From JALZEG01 sp046263255 (GTDB taxonomy: Bacteria > Actinomycetota > CADDZG01 > WHSQ01), in assembly GCA_046263255.1 (NCBI GenBank), contig JBHELD010000006.1, positions 1 to 64,000 on the forward strand: DNA of 64,000 nt. The letters are read 5' to 3'. Both the position numbers and the translations under genes were made by a program. A model generated the notes under the pieces. That model was not told the DNA's origin and did not search any database. It saw only the letters and a program-made list of their open reading frames with translations. Shown one piece after another: positions 50,725 through 58,677 of the stretch (positions are counted from its first letter, which is position 1; every line of letters begins with the position of its first letter).

Positions 50725-50751
50725 GCCTCCCTCGAAAGTCTTCTAGGAGGC
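50725..50751 (+). promoter_or_regulatory. Hairpin sequestering the ccr ribosome binding site
   Basis: GCCTCC at 50725-50730 is fully complementary to GGAGGC at 50746-50751, which contains most of the AGGAGG site (50745-50750) used by GTG 50755. The 6-bp stem with a 15-nt loop could limit translation. Pairing is seen; a regulatory role is inferred. Confidence 0.4.
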
Positions 50752-50754
50752 ACC

Positions 50755-52101
50755 GTGCCCGGAACGATCGACCAGCTCAGGAGCGCCATCCTGGACGGCG
50801 CGTCGGGCGACGACATCGCCGCGATCGAGCCCCCCGAGACCGTGCGCGCCGTCTTCACCCGCAGGGACGAGCAGGACATGTTCGAGGGCATGGACACGGC
50901 GGCGAAGGACCCCCGCAAGTCGCTGCACGTCGACGAGGTGCCGCTCCCGCCGCTCGGCCCGAACGAGTGCCACGTCGCCGTCATGGCGTCGGCGATCAAC
51001 TTCAACACGGTCTGGACGTCGATCTTCGAGCCGGTGTCGACCTTCGCGTTCCTCGAGCGGCTCGGCCGCGAGGGTGAGCTCGGCAAGCGGCACGACCTCG
51101 ACTACCACATCGTGGGGTCGGACGCGGCCGGAGTCGTGCTCCGTACGGGTCCCGGCGTCACACGGTGGAAGCCCGGCGACCACGTGACCGTCCACTGCAA
51201 CTACGTCGACATGGAGGCCCCCGAGGGGCACGACGACTCGATGATGGACCCGGGCCAGCGCATCTGGGGGTTCGAGACGAACTTCGGAAGCCTCGCGGAG
51301 ATCGCGATGGTGAAGGCGAACCAGCTGATGCCGAAGCCCCCGCACCTCACGTGGGAGGAGGCGGCCTGTCTGGGCCTCGTCTCGTCGACGTCGTACCGGA
51401 TGCTCGTGTCGCCCAACGGAGCCGGCATGAAGCAGGGCGACGTCGTGCTGATCTGGGGCGCGACCGGGGGGCTCGGCGGGTTCGCGTGCCAGTACGTGTT
51501 GAACGGCGGGGGCATCCCCGTAGGAGTCGTGTCGTCACCCGACAAGTGCGAGCTGCTGAACGAGACCGGCGTCGAGCACGTGATCGACCGTAAGGCCGAG
51601 GGGTACGAGTTCTGGGACGACGACGAGCCGAACCACAAGGAGTTCCGGCGGTTCGGCAAGAAGATCCGCGCGCTCGTGGGCGAGGATCCCGACATCGTCT
51701 TCGAGCACCCCGGGCGCCAGACGTTCGGAGCGAGCGTCTTCGTCGCGAAGCGCGGCGGCAAGGTCGTGACCTGCGCGTCGACCTCGGGATACCACCACCT
51801 CTACGACAACCGCTACCTGTGGATGAACCTGAAGTCGATCATCGGCTCGCACTTCGCCAACTACAAGGAGGCGTGGGAGGCGAACCGCCTCGCGTCGCTG
51901 GGGATGATCCACCCGATCCTGTCGCGGACGTACGGCCTCGCCGATACCGGAGAGGCCGCGTGGCAGGTCCACCAGAACCTCCACAAGGGCAAGATCGGGA
52001 TCCTCGTGCTGTCGCCGGAGGAGGGCCTGGGGGTCGCCGACGAGGCCAAGCGGGCGCGGCACATCGACAGGATCGAGCTCTTCAAGCGCTTCTCGGATTA
52101 G
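50755..52101 (+). CDS. ccrA: Crotonyl-CoA carboxylase/reductase
   Basis: 448 residues of the MDR superfamily. Family-specific features include DYHIVGSDAAGVVLRTGPGV, the NADPH motif WGATGGLGGFACQYVLNGGG, SSPDKCELLNETG and the C-terminal TSGYHHLYDNRYLWMNLKS. The length and DEPNHKEFRRFGKKIR segment match CCR rather than simple crotonyl-CoA reductases. It converts crotonyl-CoA, CO2 and NADPH to ethylmalonyl-CoA, the key step of the ethylmalonyl-CoA pathway and a source of extender units. GTG start with AGGAGG 4 nt upstream. An epimerase and an Ecm-like mutase follow within 12 kb. Confidence 0.93.
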   Translation: MPGTIDQLRSAILDGASGDDIAAIEPPETVRAVFTRRDEQDMFEGMDTAAKDPRKSLHVDEVPLPPLGPNECHVAVMASAINFNTVWTSIFEPVSTFAFLERLGREGELGKRHDLDYHIVGSDAAGVVLRTGPGVTRWKPGDHVTVHCNYVDMEAPEGHDDSMMDPGQRIWGFETNFGSLAEIAMVKANQLMPKPPHLTWEEAACLGLVSSTSYRMLVSPNGAGMKQGDVVLIWGATGGLGGFACQYVLNGGGIPVGVVSSPDKCELLNETGVEHVIDRKAEGYEFWDDDEPNHKEFRRFGKKIRALVGEDPDIVFEHPGRQTFGASVFVAKRGGKVVTCASTSGYHHLYDNRYLWMNLKSIIGSHFANYKEAWEANRLASLGMIHPILSRTYGLADTGEAAWQVHQNLHKGKIGILVLSPEEGLGVADEAKRARHIDRIELFKRFSD

Positions 52102-52108
52102 CCCTGAC

Positions 52109-52174
52109 GGATCGCAGGCGATCCCGTCATATGGAGCGCGGGCGAGGTCTGGCGTCGGCGCCTGCGGCGCCGGT
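52109..52174. repeat. Dispersed bipartite palindromic element, copy 2
   Basis: GGATCGCAGGCGATCCCGTC, 26 nt, then TCGGCGCCTGCGGCGCCGGT. The order, spacing and all but one base of the conserved halves match 10961-11026. It fills the gap between the convergent ccrA and cupredoxin genes, from 7 bp after one stop to 2 bp before the other. Stem-loops could end transcription in both directions. Confidence 0.8.
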
Positions 52175-52176
52175 GG

Positions 52177-52923
52177 CTACTCCACTACCAGCGTGCCCTT
52201 CATGTCCTCCTTGTGCGGCTCGCAGAAGAACTCGTACTCGCCCGGCTCGGCCTGGAACGTGGTGCGGGCCGACTTCGCGGCGGGGACGTCGAGGTCGACG
52301 TCCAGCTCCTCGATCGTGAACGTATGCAGCGTCTGGTCCTCGTTGTCGACGAACACTGCGACCTCGCCGGACGAGGCTTCGAGCGTCTCGTCGGAGAACT
52401 CGAGGTCCTCGGTGACGAGGCGGATGTCGCCCTCCTGCGCGACCGCGTCGTCGTAGGTCACGGCCGAGACGATCGAGACGACGGTGCCGGCGACGAAGAT
52501 CGCGACGGCTGCGACACCGATCCCGCGCGCGGCCGGTGACACGCCCATGAGCCCCCGGACGATCGCGACGGCGGCGACGATGCCCGTCACAGCCGCGAGC
52601 AGCGAGGCGAGGTTGAGGACGAAGTCTCCGGCCGACGCGGGGACGGTCAGCGTGGGGATCACGAACGGCGCGCTCAGCACGAGGGACGCGACGAACGACA
52701 CCAGCAGGAGGACCGCCGGCCCCTTCGTCGCGCGGTAGAGCCACCCGAGGGCGCCGATCCACACGAGGCCGAAGACGATCAACGGCGGGATCACGCCGGC
52801 GAAGACGTTGATCAGCGCGGCGGTGACGATCGCGGCGATCGTCGACCACCTGAGCAGCTCGACCCAGGCGACGCCGCCCTCCTCCGGGGGCCTCGCCTCG
52901 GCGACGACCTCGACCTCGTCCAC
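52177..52923 (-). CDS. Polytopic membrane protein with C-terminal cupredoxin domain
   Basis: 248 residues from GTG 52923 (AGGAGG just upstream; GTG 52926 is equally in frame). Around five hydrophobic helices cover residues ~28-165. The extracytoplasmic C-terminus is a plastocyanin-like domain with a type 1 copper set: H200 (LHTFTIEEL) and C234-x2-H237-x3-M241 (FFCEPHKEDM). It probably carries electrons or copper at the outer membrane face. It ends at the dispersed palindromic element and is divergent from an MFS gene. Confidence 0.8.
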   Translation of the reverse strand: MDEVEVVAEARPPEEGGVAWVELLRWSTIAAIVTAALINVFAGVIPPLIVFGLVWIGALGWLYRATKGPAVLLLVSFVASLVLSAPFVIPTLTVPASAGDFVLNLASLLAAVTGIVAAVAIVRGLMGVSPAARGIGVAAVAIFVAGTVVSIVSAVTYDDAVAQEGDIRLVTEDLEFSDETLEASSGEVAVFVDNEDQTLHTFTIEELDVDLDVPAAKSARTTFQAEPGEYEFFCEPHKEDMKGTLVVE

Positions 52924-53011
52924 CACGCCTCCTCTCGGGCACGTGCATCTCCGGCAGCGTCGAACATGGCCGAAACGGCGGCGAATAGCAACGACCGTAG
53001 TCTTCGGCGGC

Positions 53012-54250
53012 ATGCGCGTTCCCCTCCTGCGCGCGCTGTCGCAGCGCGACTTCGCCGTCCTCTGGACCGGCCAGACGATCTCCCAGATCGGAGACGGCAT
53101 CTTCACGGTCGCGCTCACATGGCAGGCGCTCCGGCTGTCGTCGGGCGCGGCGGCGCTCGGCGCAGTGCTCGCCGTCCGCAGCGTGAGCCGGATCGCGGTG
53201 CTCCTCGTCAGCGGGCCCCTCGCCGACCGGTACCAGAAGCGCCTGTTGATGCTGGGCGGAGACGTCCTCCAGATGGTCGCGATGACGGCGCTCGCCTACG
53301 TCGCCACGACCGGCGACGTGAAGGCGTGGCAGCTCGGCGCCGCGGCCGCCGCGAGCGGTGCGGGAAGCGCGGTCTTCCTGTCCTCGTCGTCGGCGATCGT
53401 CCCGGAGCTTGTCGCGGAGGAGCACTTCCAGTCCGCGAACTCGCTCAGGTCGTCGAGCGGCCTCCTCGCGATGGACCTCCTCGGTCCCGCGATCGGCGGC
53501 GTCCTCGTCGCGACGGTCGGAGTTGCCGCTGCGTTCGCCATCGACGCCGCGACGTTCCTCGCGAGCATCGCGGCGCTGGCGTTCGTGCGTCCCCGCCGGC
53601 GCGTCTCGCAGGCGCCGGCGGCGAGCCTCGTCGCGGAGGCGCGCGAGGGGCTGCGATACGTCCGGCGCACGCCGTGGGTCTGGATCACGCTGTTCGCCGT
53701 CGGAACCGTCGGCAACTTCGTCAGCTACGCGCCCCTGGTGGTGCTCGTCCCGCTGTTCGTCGAGAGCCACGTCGGCGGCGACGCGGCCACGCTCGGGTTC
53801 GTCCTGACCGGCTACGGCGTCGGCGGCCTGCTGGGAGCGGTGGCGATCGGCTCCGCGCCGCTCCGGCTGACGAGCACCGTTCCGGCGTATGCGGGGTGGA
53901 TCGGCGGCGCCGTGTTCTTCGGCACGTTCGCGGCCGCGCCGGACGCCGCGACCGCGGCGCTCCTGCTCGCCGCCGGCGCGTTCTGCGGCGAGATCGGCGA
54001 GGTCGTGTGGGCGACGCTCCTGCAGAAGTTCGTGCCCGGCTACCTGCTGGGCCGCGTGACGTCGACGGACTGGCTGGTGTCGCTCAGCCTGAGCCCCGTC
54101 GGGATCGCGCTCGCGGCGCCCGCAGCGTCGACGCTCGGGGTCCGGACGACGCTCGTCGCCGGCGCGGCGATCGCGACGGCAGCGATGCTCGCGGCGATCG
54201 CGTCCCCGCGGACGCGGCGGATCGAGCCGGTCGGACCGACCGAGCCCTAG
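53012..54250 (+). CDS. MFS transporter (MFS_3/enterobactin-exporter-like)
   Basis: 412 residues with about 12 helices. It starts MRVPLLRALSQRDFAVLWTG and has GPLADRYQKRLLMLGGDVLQ, the inter-helix A-like motif. A VPELVAEEHFQSANSLRSSS segment is typical of this MFS branch (bacterial export of siderophores, drugs or macrolides). ATG 53012 is 8 nt after TAGTCT (52998-53003), so probably leaderless. The substrate is unknown. Its stop overlaps the convergent thiolase by 4 bp. Confidence 0.85.
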   Translation: MRVPLLRALSQRDFAVLWTGQTISQIGDGIFTVALTWQALRLSSGAAALGAVLAVRSVSRIAVLLVSGPLADRYQKRLLMLGGDVLQMVAMTALAYVATTGDVKAWQLGAAAAASGAGSAVFLSSSSAIVPELVAEEHFQSANSLRSSSGLLAMDLLGPAIGGVLVATVGVAAAFAIDAATFLASIAALAFVRPRRRVSQAPAASLVAEAREGLRYVRRTPWVWITLFAVGTVGNFVSYAPLVVLVPLFVESHVGGDAATLGFVLTGYGVGGLLGAVAIGSAPLRLTSTVPAYAGWIGGAVFFGTFAAAPDAATAALLLAAGAFCGEIGEVVWATLLQKFVPGYLLGRVTSTDWLVSLSLSPVGIALAAPAASTLGVRTTLVAGAAIATAAMLAAIASPRTRRIEPVGPTEP

Positions 54251-55449
54251 GCGCGCGCCGCGACGCGGAGGATCAGCGCGTCTCCCTGGCCTCCGCCGCC
54301 GCACAGCCCGACCGCGCCGAGCCCCCCGCCGCGGCGCCTCAGCTCGTGCAGGAGCGTGACCGTCAGGCGTGCGCCGGTGCAGCCGATCGGGTGGCCCAGC
54401 GCGACCGCGCCGCCGTTCACGTTGACCTTGTCCTCCGCGGACCTGTCGCCGTTGAACAGCATGCGCGTCGAATGGATCGCCACGGCCGCGAATGCTTCGT
54501 TGATCTCGACGAGGTCGAGGTCGCCCGCCGACAGCCCGGCCTTCTTCAGTGCGGCCTGCACCGCGAGCGCGGGGACCGTGTGGAGGTAAGGGGGCCTGTC
54601 CGCCGACATCCCGTGGGCCACGATCTCGGCCACCGGCGCGACCCGCAGCGCCTGCGCCCGCTCCGCGCTCATCACGACGACCGCCGCGCCGCCGTCGGAG
54701 ATCTGCGACGCGTTGCCTGCGGTGATCGTGCCGTCCGTGCGGAACGCGGGACGCAGCTTCGCCAGCGTCTCTGCGGTCGTGCTCGCCCGCACCCCCTCGT
54801 CGACCTTGAACTGGATCGGATCGCCCTTGCGCTGCGGGACGGGGAACGGGACGATCTCCTCGTCGAAGCGACCCTCTGCGATCGCGGCAGCCGCGCGCTG
54901 GTGCGAGCGCAGCGCCCACTCGTCCTGCGCCTCACGCGAGACCTCGAACTCCATGTTCACGTCCTCGGACTGGGCGCCCATGTGCATGTCCGTGAACGCG
55001 TCCCACAGACCGTCGAAGATCATCGAGTCGACCAGCACCCCGTCGCCCATGCGGTAGCCATAGCGCGCCTTCGGCAGGAGATACGGCGCCTGGTCCATCG
55101 ACTCCATGCCCCCGGCGACCACCACGTCGACCTCGCCGGCTCGGATGAGCTGGTCCGCGAGCGCGATCGCGTTCAGCCCCGACAGGCACACCTTGTTGAT
55201 CGTCAGCGCCGGGACGGTATCGGGCACGCCCGCCTTGATCGCGGCCTGCCGCGCGGTGATCTGGCCCGCGCCGGCCTGGAGGACCTGGCCCATGATCACG
55301 TAGTCGACCTGGTCGCCCGAGACCCCGGCGCGCTGCAGCGCGGCCTCGATCGCGCGGCCCCCGAGGTCGACCGCGGGAACGTTTGCAAGGGCGCCGCCGA
55401 GCTTGCCGATCGCGGTGCGGGCGGCGGAGACGATTACCGAAGATGACAT
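54247..55449 (-). CDS. Acetyl-CoA acetyltransferase (thiolase)
   Basis: 400 residues. Catalytic Cys88 is in ALTINKVCLSGLNAI, the His in NGGAVALGHPIGCTGAR and the second Cys in GLCGGGGQGDALI. The pattern and length match biosynthetic thiolase II. It condenses two acetyl-CoA to acetoacetyl-CoA (or the reverse). With ccrA, the SDR and the hydroxyacyl-CoA dehydrogenase it could supply the C4 branch of the ethylmalonyl-CoA pathway or PHB-like metabolism. Confidence 0.93.
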   Translation of the reverse strand: MSSSVIVSAARTAIGKLGGALANVPAVDLGGRAIEAALQRAGVSGDQVDYVIMGQVLQAGAGQITARQAAIKAGVPDTVPALTINKVCLSGLNAIALADQLIRAGEVDVVVAGGMESMDQAPYLLPKARYGYRMGDGVLVDSMIFDGLWDAFTDMHMGAQSEDVNMEFEVSREAQDEWALRSHQRAAAAIAEGRFDEEIVPFPVPQRKGDPIQFKVDEGVRASTTAETLAKLRPAFRTDGTITAGNASQISDGGAAVVVMSAERAQALRVAPVAEIVAHGMSADRPPYLHTVPALAVQAALKKAGLSAGDLDLVEINEAFAAVAIHSTRMLFNGDRSAEDKVNVNGGAVALGHPIGCTGARLTVTLLHELRRRGGGLGAVGLCGGGGQGDALILRVAARA

Positions 55450-55593
55450 CGGATGACTCCCTTGTCGTCGCGGGCTGTCATGGGGCTTTCGGAGCAGACA
55501 ACCATTCTAGGGTCCGGCGTATGCCCGGCGTCGGGCGCAGGGCGCGGGCCGGCACGGCAAGGGCACCCGGCAGGCGCTCTTAGGATGCCGGGC

Positions 55594-56010
55594 ATGCTCG
55601 GGAAGATCGAACACGTCGCGCTCGCGGTGGCGGACCTCGATGCCGTGATCGACCACTACGAGAACGTCTGGGGCCTGTCGGTCTCGCACCGCGAGCGCGT
55701 CGAGGACCAGGGTGTCGAAGAGGCGATGCTGCCGCTCGGCGAGACCTTCCTGCAGCTCCTCGGCCCGACGTCGCCCGACACCACGGTCGGGAAGTTCGTC
55801 GCGCGCCGCGGTGGAGGCCTGCATCACATCGCGTACGAGGTCGACGACCTGGAGCGAACGCTCGCCGAGCTCAAGGCCAGGGGCGTGCGTCTGATCGACG
55901 AGGCGCCGCGCCGCGGGGGCCGCGGCCACATGGTCGCGTTCGTGCACCCGAGGGGAAACCACGGGCTGCTCGTAGAGCTCGTCCAACGGCCCCGCGCCGA
56001 GCGCGCCTGA
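55594..56010 (+). CDS. mce: Methylmalonyl-CoA/ethylmalonyl-CoA epimerase
   Basis: 138 residues of the VOC fold: MLGKIEHVALAVADLDAVID (metal His), ETFLQLLGPTSPDTTVGKFV, GGGLHHIAYEVDDLE and GNHGLLVELVQ with the terminal metal Glu. These match methylmalonyl-CoA epimerase, which also handles ethylmalonyl-CoA. ATG 55594 is 7 nt after TAGGAT (55581-55586); an in-frame ATG at 55585 overlaps that box. It is followed after 2 bp by an MFS gene. Confidence 0.88.
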   Translation: MLGKIEHVALAVADLDAVIDHYENVWGLSVSHRERVEDQGVEEAMLPLGETFLQLLGPTSPDTTVGKFVARRGGGLHHIAYEVDDLERTLAELKARGVRLIDEAPRRGGRGHMVAFVHPRGNHGLLVELVQRPRAERA

Positions 56011-56012
56011 CG

Positions 56013-57290
56013 ATGTCCCTCGGAGGAGCCCCGGCGGCGCCGCCGCCCGGGAGCTCCGAGGCGGTCGTGTCGCCGTGGCGGCGTCCGGAGTTCGTCAAGC
56101 TGCTGGCGATCTCGATCACGGTCGCGATCGGCTTTGGGATGGTCGTCCCGGTCCTGCCGCTGTTCGCCCGATCGTTCGGGGTCGCGCTCGGGACGCTGGG
56201 CCTGGTCAACGTCGTCTTCGGCGGCACCCGCTTCGCCTTCGGCATCGTGGGCGGTCTCGTGGTCGATCGCTTCGGAGAGCGCGCGTGCACGATCGCCGGG
56301 CTGCTCATCGTCTCGCTCTCGTCGTACGCCGCGGGGTTCGCAGGATCGTTCCCGCAGCTCGTCCTCGCGCGCGGCTTCGGCGGCGCCGGCTCCGCCCTGT
56401 TCATCAACGGCCTCACCAACCGGATCCTGCGGATCATCGAGCCTGAGGCGATGGGCCGCGCGACCGGCGCGTTCCGATCGTCGTTCCTCGTCGGGATCGG
56501 CGCGGGCCCGATCTTCGGCGGCCTGATCGCCGACCGCTTCGGCCTCGCGGCCCCCTTCCACTTCTACGCGACCGGGCTCCTGGTCTCGGCCGCGATCGCG
56601 TGGTTCGTGATGGCGGGCGGGGATGGACCGGGCGGGGGCCAGCGGAAGTCGCCGCTGGAGGCGCTGCGTGAGGCCGCGCCTCTGTTGCGCGACTACCGGT
56701 ACGTGGTCGCGCTGCTCGCGACGTTCGTCGGCTGGTGGACGATCTCGGGACCGGCGCAGTTCGTCGGGCCGGTCTTCGCCGAGGACGTGCTGGGCCTCTC
56801 CAGCGGGCAGATCGGGCTCGCGGTGACGATGCTCTCGGTCGGCGAGATCCTCATCCTGCTCGTGGCCGGCAAGGCCGCGGACGCGTTCGGCCGCCGCGCG
56901 GTCCTGGTCCCGTCCCTGGCCGTCGCCGCGCTCGCGACCGCGGCCCTCGGGCGGATCGAGGGGATGCCGTGGGCGTACTTCCCGCTGATGGTCGCGGTAG
57001 GCGCGGCGATCGCGGCGGGGGGCACCGCGGCGGGCGGGCTGCTCGCCGACTCGATCCCGCGTACCGGCTCGGGGGCCGCGGTCGGCGTCAACCAGATGGC
57101 GGGCGACCTCGGCTACCTGACTTCCCCCTCGGCGATCGGCGCGGTGGCCGACGCGACGACGTTCCGTTCCGCGTACCTGCTCGGAGCGCTCCCGGCGGCC
57201 GCCGTCTTCGTCGCCGCGCTGCGGCTCCCGGGGGGGATCGCAGGGCGGCCGGAGCAGCCGCCGCCCGAGCCGCAGCAGCCCGTCGGGTGA
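56013..57290 (+). CDS. MFS transporter
   Basis: 425 residues with about 12 helices. FVKLLAISITVAIGFGMVVP and LVVDRFGERACTIAGLLIVS (motif A region), then GLIADRFGLAAPFHFYA identify a drug:H+ antiporter-like MFS protein. It starts 2 bp after the epimerase stop, so the two share an mRNA; export of an acid or acyl product is possible but cannot be shown. Ala/Pro-rich N-terminus and Pro/Gln/Glu-rich tail. Confidence 0.85.
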   Translation: MSLGGAPAAPPPGSSEAVVSPWRRPEFVKLLAISITVAIGFGMVVPVLPLFARSFGVALGTLGLVNVVFGGTRFAFGIVGGLVVDRFGERACTIAGLLIVSLSSYAAGFAGSFPQLVLARGFGGAGSALFINGLTNRILRIIEPEAMGRATGAFRSSFLVGIGAGPIFGGLIADRFGLAAPFHFYATGLLVSAAIAWFVMAGGDGPGGGQRKSPLEALREAAPLLRDYRYVVALLATFVGWWTISGPAQFVGPVFAEDVLGLSSGQIGLAVTMLSVGEILILLVAGKAADAFGRRAVLVPSLAVAALATAALGRIEGMPWAYFPLMVAVGAAIAAGGTAAGGLLADSIPRTGSGAAVGVNQMAGDLGYLTSPSAIGAVADATTFRSAYLLGALPAAAVFVAALRLPGGIAGRPEQPPPEPQQPVG

Positions 57291-57309
57291 CGGAACTTCA
57301 CCCAGAGCT

Positions 57310-57341
57310 TGACCGAACCGCAGCCGAATTTGTACGGTTCG
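57310..57341 (+). promoter_or_regulatory. Sigma-70 promoter with embedded inverted repeat
   Basis: TTGACC (57310-57315), a 17-bp spacer and TACGGT (57333-57338) make a canonical promoter, giving a leader of ~30 nt before the 60-residue secreted protein. CGAACCG (57314-57320) and CGGTTCG (57335-57341) form an inverted repeat covering the spacer, a possible operator. One of the few promoters here with a clear -35 and a normal leader. Confidence 0.6.
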
Positions 57342-57375
57342 CCCCGTTTGGCGGTCGACAGGAGGGAGCAACGAC

Positions 57376-57558
57376 ATGAGAGTGGTTCGCATCGCGATCC
57401 TCACGGCGGCGCTGACCGTGATGGGCGTGGGCTTCGCTGCGCCGGCCGGCGCGTGCAAGCCGGTCAACAACGGGTGTTCCGCCGGGAGCTGTCGCCTCGT
57501 CGTGGACGAGCCCAACCCGGAGGGGTTCGGAGCCCCTTATTTCGAGTGCTACTACTGA
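57376..57558 (+). CDS. Small secreted cysteine-containing protein
   Basis: 60 residues. AGGAGGG lies ~10 nt before ATG. A signal peptide (VVRIAILTAALTVMGVGFAA, cleaved near AGA) leaves a ~34-residue mature peptide with four Cys (ACKPVNNGCSAGSCRLV and the C-terminal ECYY), enough for two disulfides. It has its own promoter and a strong terminator, so it is a monocistronic gene. Family and function unknown. Confidence 0.7.
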   Translation: MRVVRIAILTAALTVMGVGFAAPAGACKPVNNGCSAGSCRLVVDEPNPEGFGAPYFECYY

Positions 57559-57581
57559 TCCGGCGGTAGCCACGAAGGGGG

Positions 57582-57610
57582 GATGCGCGGCCCGGAGCCG
57601 CGCATCTTTC
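57582..57610. terminator. Intrinsic terminator hairpin
   Basis: GATGCGCGGC / GCCGCGCATC, a perfect 10-bp stem with CCGGA loop (57592-57596), followed by TTTC. It lies between the convergent small secreted protein gene and the membrane protein gene at 57625. Confidence 0.8.
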
Positions 57611-57624
57611 GCGTCCGGGAAGAC

Positions 57625-58545
57625 CTAGCCGGCGTCCAGCCCCGGGATGGTCGTGTCGTCGGGGTCTTCCTCCGGGTCCTCCTGGGGGTCTTCGCTCGGC
57701 GACGGCTCAGGCGAGGGCTCTTCCTTCTGGTCCGGGTCCGGCTCTTCCTTGGGGGCCTCGCCCGCGGGCTCCTGCGCCCTCGCGGCCCTCGCGGCTTTCT
57801 TCGCCTTCGTCGGACGGCCGACGAGCGCCGTCACCGCGTCGGCCGCGGTCTTCTCGGCGGCATTCGCCGTGGTCAGCGCCTGCCGCACCGTGTGCGCGAG
57901 GTCCGCGGGCAGCAGGCTCAGGAGGTGCTCGACCTCTCCGGCCGGGACGTCGCCGCTGGTGAGCTGCTGGTACGCGGCAAGCGCCTGCGGCGTCAACGCC
58001 TTCGTCATGCCCTGGAAACGAACCCTCTCGACGCGGCCGCCCGCGACGCGGGCGGCGCGGCCGCGAGCGGCGGCGCGGGCGGTCGAGCCGTGTTCTCTGC
58101 GGGCCGCTCGTGCGGCGGCTGCGGTGGCCTCCGCGCGGTCGTCCAGGAAGCTTGCGAGCGCCATCCCCCCGGCCGACATCGCCATGACGGTGGCGCCGAG
58201 CATCGCGACGGCCAGCGAACGGGCGAGGCGCATGCGCGTGATCCGTTCACGCCGCGCCGCGCGGGCGACCTTGACCTCGTTGACCTGCTCGATCAGGGCG
58301 ACCTCGTTGTCGCGGACCTCGGCCTCGACCTCGGCGAGCAGCCGCTTCGCCGCGTCCACCTCGCCCGCGCGCATGAGCGTCGCGGAGAACGACAGCTTGT
58401 CGTCGACGACCTCGCGCGTCTCCTGCGCGAAGCTCTGTGCCGAGACGGCGAGCTCGAGCTTGTCGCTCTCCTCGTGGAGCTCGTCGTCGGCGACGAGCTC
58501 CCGGAGCGTCCCTGTGACCTCCCGGAGGTCCCTGATGAACCGCAT
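57625..58545 (-). CDS. Single-pass membrane protein with coiled N-terminal half and acidic tail, unknown function
   Basis: 306 residues. The first ~95 are helical and charged (LREVTGTLRELVADDELHEE, then EVEAEVRDNEVALIEQVNEV). One hydrophobic helix follows (~105-130, ARSLAVAMLGATVMAMSAGG). A basic stretch, a mixed ~70-residue region and a Glu/Pro/Asp-rich tail (PSPEPSPSEDPQEDPEED) complete it. It resembles anti-sigma-like layouts but no ZAS motif is present. It is divergent from pccB. I do not recognise the family. Confidence 0.65.
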   Translation of the reverse strand: MRFIRDLREVTGTLRELVADDELHEESDKLELAVSAQSFAQETREVVDDKLSFSATLMRAGEVDAAKRLLAEVEAEVRDNEVALIEQVNEVKVARAARRERITRMRLARSLAVAMLGATVMAMSAGGMALASFLDDRAEATAAAARAARREHGSTARAAARGRAARVAGGRVERVRFQGMTKALTPQALAAYQQLTSGDVPAGEVEHLLSLLPADLAHTVRQALTTANAAEKTAADAVTALVGRPTKAKKAARAARAQEPAGEAPKEEPDPDQKEEPSPEPSPSEDPQEDPEEDPDDTTIPGLDAG

Positions 58546-58677
58546 ACGGGTGGGGTTCGCCCCAGGGGGTCGCTCCCCTGCCGCGCCGCCGGGATCAATC
58601 CGCCCGATTTGGTCCTAATTCACGCCGTGACGACCGGAGGCGGCGGGTTGGGGATGCCGGGTGGCTACACTGCCGCT

